Source of the DNA: Streptomyces sp. NBC_01116 | GTDB lineage: Bacteria; Actinomycetota; Actinomycetes; Streptomycetales; Streptomycetaceae | Direction of reading: 5' to 3' | Length of the DNA: 64,000 nt | NCBI RefSeq assembly: GCF_041435495.1 | Contig: NZ_CP108644.1 | Span: 7,301,501-7,365,500, forward strand | Part shown: positions 60,693 through 64,000 of the stretch, piece by piece | Layout: the number at the start of each line of letters is the position of its first letter | How positions within the stretch are numbered: the first letter of the stretch is position 1 | Made by a program: the position numbers and the translations under genes | The notes under the pieces: generated by a model | Told to the model about the DNA's origin: nothing | Databases searched by the model: none | Seen by the model: the letters and a program-made list of their open reading frames with translations, nothing else

Positions 60693-63017
60693 GTGACAGC
60701 GAAGCCCGCAGCCGCGGCAGCACGAGCCACCGTGTACGGCTACCCCCGCCAGGGCCCCAACCGCGAACTGAAGAAGGCCGTCGAGGGCTACTGGAAGGGC
60801 CGCGTCGACGCCGACGCCCTCCGGGAGACCGCCGCCGAACTGCGCCGGGGGACCTGGCGGCAGCTCGCCGAGGCCGGCGTCCACGAGGTGCCGACCGGCG
60901 ACTTCTCGTACTACGACCACGTCCTGGACACCAGCGTCATGGTCGGCGCCATCCCCGGGCGGCACCGCGAAGCGGTCGACACCGACGCCCTCGACGGCTA
61001 CTTCGCCATGGCCCGCGGCACGCAGGACGTCGCCCCGCTGGAGATGACGAAGTGGTTCGACACCAACTACCACTATCTGGTGCCCGAGTTGGGGCCGGAC
61101 ACGGTGTTCACCACCGACTCCGCCAAGCAGGTCGCGGAATACCAGGAGGCGCTGGCCCTCGGCCTGACGCCCCGGCCGGTGCTCGTCGGCCCCGTCACCT
61201 ACCTCCTGCTCGCCAAGCCGGCCCCCGGCGTCGCCGCGGACTTCGAGCCGCTGACCCTGCTGGACCGGCTGCTCCCCGTGTACGCCGAGGTCCTCGCCGA
61301 TCTGCGCGCGGCGGGCGCCGCATGGGTGCAGCTCGACGAGCCCGCCCTCGTCCAGGACCGCACCCCGGCCGAGCTGAACGCCGCCGCCCGCGCCTACCGT
61401 GAGCTCGGCGGACTCACCGACCGGCCCCGACTGCTGGTCGCCTCCTACTTCGGACGACTCGGCGAGGCGCTGACGGTCCTGGCCAAGTCCCCCGTCGACG
61501 GGCTGGCCCTCGACTTCACCGAGTCCGGCGCGGGGAACCTCGACGACCTCGCGGCGGCCGGCGGACTGCCCGGCAAGCGCCTGGTCGCCGGTGTCGTGAA
61601 CGGCCGCAACATCTGGATCAACGACTACGAGAAGTCGCTCGCCACCCTCGGCACCCTCCTCGGCCTCGCCGACCGGGTCGACGTCTCCGCCTCCTGCTCC
61701 CTGCTGCACGTCCCGCTGGACGCGGACGCCGAGCAGGGCATCGACCCGGGGATCGCCCGCTGGCTCGCCTTCGCCCGGCAGAAGACCGAGGAGATCGTCG
61801 TCCTGGCCCGCGGCCTGGGCGCCGGCACGGACACCATCGCGGCCGAACTCGCCGCCAACCGCGCCGACCTGGCCTCCCGCGCCGACGCCGCGCTCACCCG
61901 CGACCCGGCCGTCCGCGCCCGCACGGCGGCCATCACCGACGCCGACGGCCGCCGCTCGCAGCCGTACACCGAGCGCTCCGCCGCCCAGCGCGCCCACCTC
62001 GGGCTGCCGCTGCTCCCGACGACCACGATCGGCTCGTTCCCGCAGACCACCGAACTGCGCACCGCGCGCGCCGACCTGCGTGCGGGGCGGATCGACGAGG
62101 CCGGGTACGAGGAGCGCATCAAGGACGAGATCCGCGAGGTCCTCTCCTTCCAGGAGAAGGCCGGGATCGACGTCCTGGTGCACGGCGAACCCGAACGCAA
62201 CGACATGGTCCAGTACTTCGCCGAGCAGCTCACCGGATACCTCGCCACCCAGCACGGCTGGGTGCAGTCCTACGGCACCCGGTACGTCCGGCCGCCGGTC
62301 CTCGCGGGCGACATCTCGCGCCCCGAGCCGATGACGGTGCGCTGGACCACGTACGCGCAGTCGCTGACCGCACGCCCCGTCAAGGGCATGCTCACCGGCC
62401 CCGTCACCATGCTCGCCTGGTCCTTCGTCCGCGACGACCAGCCGCTAGGCGACACCGCGCGCCAGGTGGCCCTCGCCCTGCGGGACGAGGTGAATGACCT
62501 GGAGGAGAGCGGCACTTCGGTGATCCAGGTCGACGAGCCCGCGCTCCGCGAGACGCTTCCGCTGCGGGCGGCCGAGCACGCCGCGTACCTGGAGTGGGCG
62601 ACGGAGTCCTTCCGGCTCGCCACTTCCGGGGTGCGGCCGGACACCCAGATCCACACCCACATGTGCTACGCGGAGTTCGGCGACATCGTCCAGGCCATCG
62701 ACGATCTCGACGCCGACGTCATCAGCCTGGAGGCGGCCCGCTCCCACATGCAGGTCGCCGGCGAACTGGCCGCCCACGGCTATCCCCGCGAGGCGGGCCC
62801 GGGCGTCTACGACATCCACTCCCCGCGCATCCCCAGCACCGAGGAGGCTGCGGCCCTGCTGCGCAAGGGACTTGAAGCCATCCCGGCGACACGTCTGTGG
62901 GTGAACCCGGACTGCGGCCTGAAGACCCGTGGCTGGCCCGAGACCCGGGTCTCCCTGGAGAACCTGGTCGCCGCCGCGCGGGAGATCCGCGCGGAGCTTC
63001 CCACCGAAGCGGTGTGA
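60693..63017 (+). CDS. metE: Cobalamin-independent methionine synthase
   Basis: 774 residues with the N- and C-terminal MetE barrels. Zinc ligands are visible in HTHMCYAEF (His and Cys) and the last Cys in WVNPDCGLKTRGW; TTTIGSFPQT starts the C-terminal barrel. It transfers a methyl group from 5-methyltetrahydropteroyl-triglutamate to homocysteine. GTG 60693 follows AAGGAGAG. Expression is under the riboswitch at 60318. Confidence 0.97.
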   Translation: MTAKPAAAAARATVYGYPRQGPNRELKKAVEGYWKGRVDADALRETAAELRRGTWRQLAEAGVHEVPTGDFSYYDHVLDTSVMVGAIPGRHREAVDTDALDGYFAMARGTQDVAPLEMTKWFDTNYHYLVPELGPDTVFTTDSAKQVAEYQEALALGLTPRPVLVGPVTYLLLAKPAPGVAADFEPLTLLDRLLPVYAEVLADLRAAGAAWVQLDEPALVQDRTPAELNAAARAYRELGGLTDRPRLLVASYFGRLGEALTVLAKSPVDGLALDFTESGAGNLDDLAAAGGLPGKRLVAGVVNGRNIWINDYEKSLATLGTLLGLADRVDVSASCSLLHVPLDADAEQGIDPGIARWLAFARQKTEEIVVLARGLGAGTDTIAAELAANRADLASRADAALTRDPAVRARTAAITDADGRRSQPYTERSAAQRAHLGLPLLPTTTIGSFPQTTELRTARADLRAGRIDEAGYEERIKDEIREVLSFQEKAGIDVLVHGEPERNDMVQYFAEQLTGYLATQHGWVQSYGTRYVRPPVLAGDISRPEPMTVRWTTYAQSLTARPVKGMLTGPVTMLAWSFVRDDQPLGDTARQVALALRDEVNDLEESGTSVIQVDEPALRETLPLRAAEHAAYLEWATESFRLATSGVRPDTQIHTHMCYAEFGDIVQAIDDLDADVISLEAARSHMQVAGELAAHGYPREAGPGVYDIHSPRIPSTEEAAALLRKGLEAIPATRLWVNPDCGLKTRGWPETRVSLENLVAAAREIRAELPTEAV

Positions 63018-63023
63018 GCCGGG

Positions 63024-63061
63024 CCCGGTGCGGGAGCGGCCACGACCGCCCCCGCACCGGG
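63024..63061 (+). terminator. Terminator of metE
   Basis: 11-bp stem CCCGGTGCGGG/CCCGCACCGGG with an inner GCGG/CCGC pairing, 7 bp after the metE stop. Confidence 0.7.
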
Positions 63062-63193
63062 ACCCGTCCGCGCCGCCGGACCGGTGCCGGCTTGGGCCGT
63101 CGGCTCCGTCCCGACTACGCTCGGGGGAACGGCAGTTCGGGCACCGGCGTGTCGTCCCGTACGGCGGGAGCGCATTCTTCCGCAGGGTCGGAG

Positions 63194-63212
63194 TTAGGTT
63201 AGCCTAACCAAC
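63194..63212. promoter_or_regulatory. Iron box (DmdR/IdeR-type operator)
   Basis: TTAGGTTAGCCTAACCAAC matches the DmdR/IdeR 19-bp consensus (TTAGGTTAGSCTAACCTAA) at nearly every position, with perfect GGTTAG/CTAACC arms. It lies 118 bp before the small ORF and 171 bp before the decarboxylase, where it would give iron-repressed transcription. Apart from this box, 63070-63300 shows nothing else I can assign. Confidence 0.85.
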
Positions 63213-63311
63213 GAATGCCCGGTTGTGGATCTTTCCGTGACCGGTGCCGCCCCGTGCGCGGGGCGGCACACCCGCACGACCCGCCGCGCACTCCGACCGA
63301 AGGACTCCGCC

Positions 63312-63368
63312 ATGTTGCGTGCTCAGGGCCTGCCGCCCCGCGAACTCCCCGTGGAGCGTGGGGTGTGA
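63312..63368 (+). CDS. Short leader ORF overlapping the decarboxylase start
   Basis: 18 residues (MLRAQGLPPRELPVERGV), with GAAGGA 7 nt before the ATG. Its stop overlaps the GTG of the decarboxylase (GTGA), so translation of the two is probably coupled. No similarity recognised. Confidence 0.45.
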   Translation: MLRAQGLPPRELPVERGV

Positions 63369-64000
63369 GCGACGGTACGTCGCCGGCCCCCGGCCCGTCG
63401 GGTCCGCGGGAAGGCCTCGTCGCGGGCGGTGCGCACGGGCCCGGCCGGCTACGGGCCCTCACCGCGATCGTCCTGGACGCGCTGGAGAGCGCCGCCCCCG
63501 CCCGGGGCGGACCGCTGCCCGCCGGAGGACCCGAGGCCGTGGCCCTGAGCACGCTCGCCCTCTGCGCCCCGGTCCTGCCGGAGGAGGGCGTCGGGCCCGA
63601 GGCCGCGCTCGGGGACCTGGTCCGCGCGGTCGCGGAAGGCGCCGCCGATCCGGCCGACCCCGCCTGCGTCGCCCATCTGCACTGCCCGCCGCTCGCCGTG
63701 GCCGTCGCGGCGGACCTGGCCGGGGCGGCCCTCAACCCCTCCATGGACTCCTGGGACCAGGCGCCCGCCGCCGGGGTGATCGAAGAGCTGACCACGGCCG
63801 CACTGGCCCGGCTGATCCACCCGGCGGCCCCGGCCCCCGACGCCCTCATCACCAGCGGCGGCACCGAGTCCAACCTGGTCGCCCTGCTCCTCGCCCGGGA
63901 GCGGGCAGCCCCCGGCACCCTCCGGGTGGTGACCGGCGCCAACGCCCACCACAGCGTCCACCGCGCCGCATGGATGCTCGGCCTGCCCGCCCCCGTGACC
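63365..64000 (+). CDS. PLP-dependent group II decarboxylase, siderophore type (3' end outside window)
   Basis: The first 212 codons are in the window and open at its end. The family signatures HLHCPPLAVAVAADLAGAALNPSMDSWDQAPAAGVIEELTT and DALITSGGTESNLVALLLARER (PLP phosphate-binding) are present, as is GANAHHSVHRAA. The type is that of diaminobutyrate or lysine/ornithine decarboxylases. It differs from remembered S. coelicolor DesA. An iron box upstream implies a role in siderophore synthesis. The PLP lysine lies beyond the window. Confidence 0.88.
   Translation, partial: MSDGTSPAPGPSGPREGLVAGGAHGPGRLRALTAIVLDALESAAPARGGPLPAGGPEAVALSTLALCAPVLPEEGVGPEAALGDLVRAVAEGAADPADPACVAHLHCPPLAVAVAADLAGAALNPSMDSWDQAPAAGVIEELTTAALARLIHPAAPAPDALITSGGTESNLVALLLARERAAPGTLRVVTGANAHHSVHRAAWMLGLPAPVT

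Overview
The window is chromosomal DNA of a high-GC actinomycete, almost certainly Streptomyces. It has strong third-position GC bias, many GTG/TTG starts, many apparently leaderless genes, a monomeric isocitrate dehydrogenase, F420-type oxidoreductases and a secreted trypsin that closely matches remembered Streptomyces griseus trypsin (SGT). A relative of the S. griseus group is the best guess. I see no prophage, insertion sequence, CRISPR array, rRNA or tRNA.

Layout. 1-4.1 kb: the 3' part of a histidine kinase, its NarL-type response regulator and two tandem paralogous cytochrome P450s. 4.2-10.5 kb: a sugar module with a Gfo/Idh/MocA dehydrogenase, a divergent GntR regulator with two matching operators, a binding protein/permease/ATPase transporter and a ROK kinase. 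10.6-17.1 kb: housekeeping and unknown genes, including fused pcaDC, a metallo-beta-lactamase-fold protein, exonuclease III, an HTH+Clp_N protein whose promoter lies in a large palindrome, and an SDR. 17.2-20.5 kb: a gluABCD-like amino-acid ABC transporter. 20.5-27.6 kb: mostly secreted or envelope enzymes (CocE/S15 hydrolase, L,D-transpeptidase, trypsin, gamma-glutamyltransferase, GH75-like chitosanase). 27.9-31 kb: a type I methionine aminopeptidase divergent from a small XRE regulator, a PPOX-family oxidoreductase and an unknown protein. 31.1-35.8 kb: a reductive pyrimidine/hydantoin catabolic cluster. 35.9-40.4 kb: a two-component system with an ABC exporter. 40.5-44 kb: secreted proteins, an amidase and a deletion scar with a truncated response regulator. 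44.1-51.8 kb: monomeric IDH, a membrane-anchored molybdopterin oxidoreductase, an FAD monooxygenase, an MpaB-type protein and a lipoate ligase. 52-57.4 kb: an overlapping valine/isobutyryl-CoA catabolic operon (mmsA, acd, hydrolase, mmsB, ech). 57.6-63 kb: a B12-centred region with two cobalamin riboswitches, a B12-binding protein, cobF and metE. The window ends in the first part of a PLP decarboxylase behind an iron box.

How the parts connect. The B12 region is the most interesting. One riboswitch has the usual place ahead of metE. The second lies on the minus strand and points at the mmsA operon, whose product propionyl-CoA is normally handled through B12-dependent methylmalonyl-CoA mutase. 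It either controls valine catabolism or is a relic of a lost B12-regulated gene. Several regulator genes lie beside repeats that look like their own operators (GntR 5.2 kb, HTH-Clp_N 14.9 kb, XRE 28.65 kb). Two gene remnants (about 11.25 kb and 43.5-44.0 kb) record recent gene loss.
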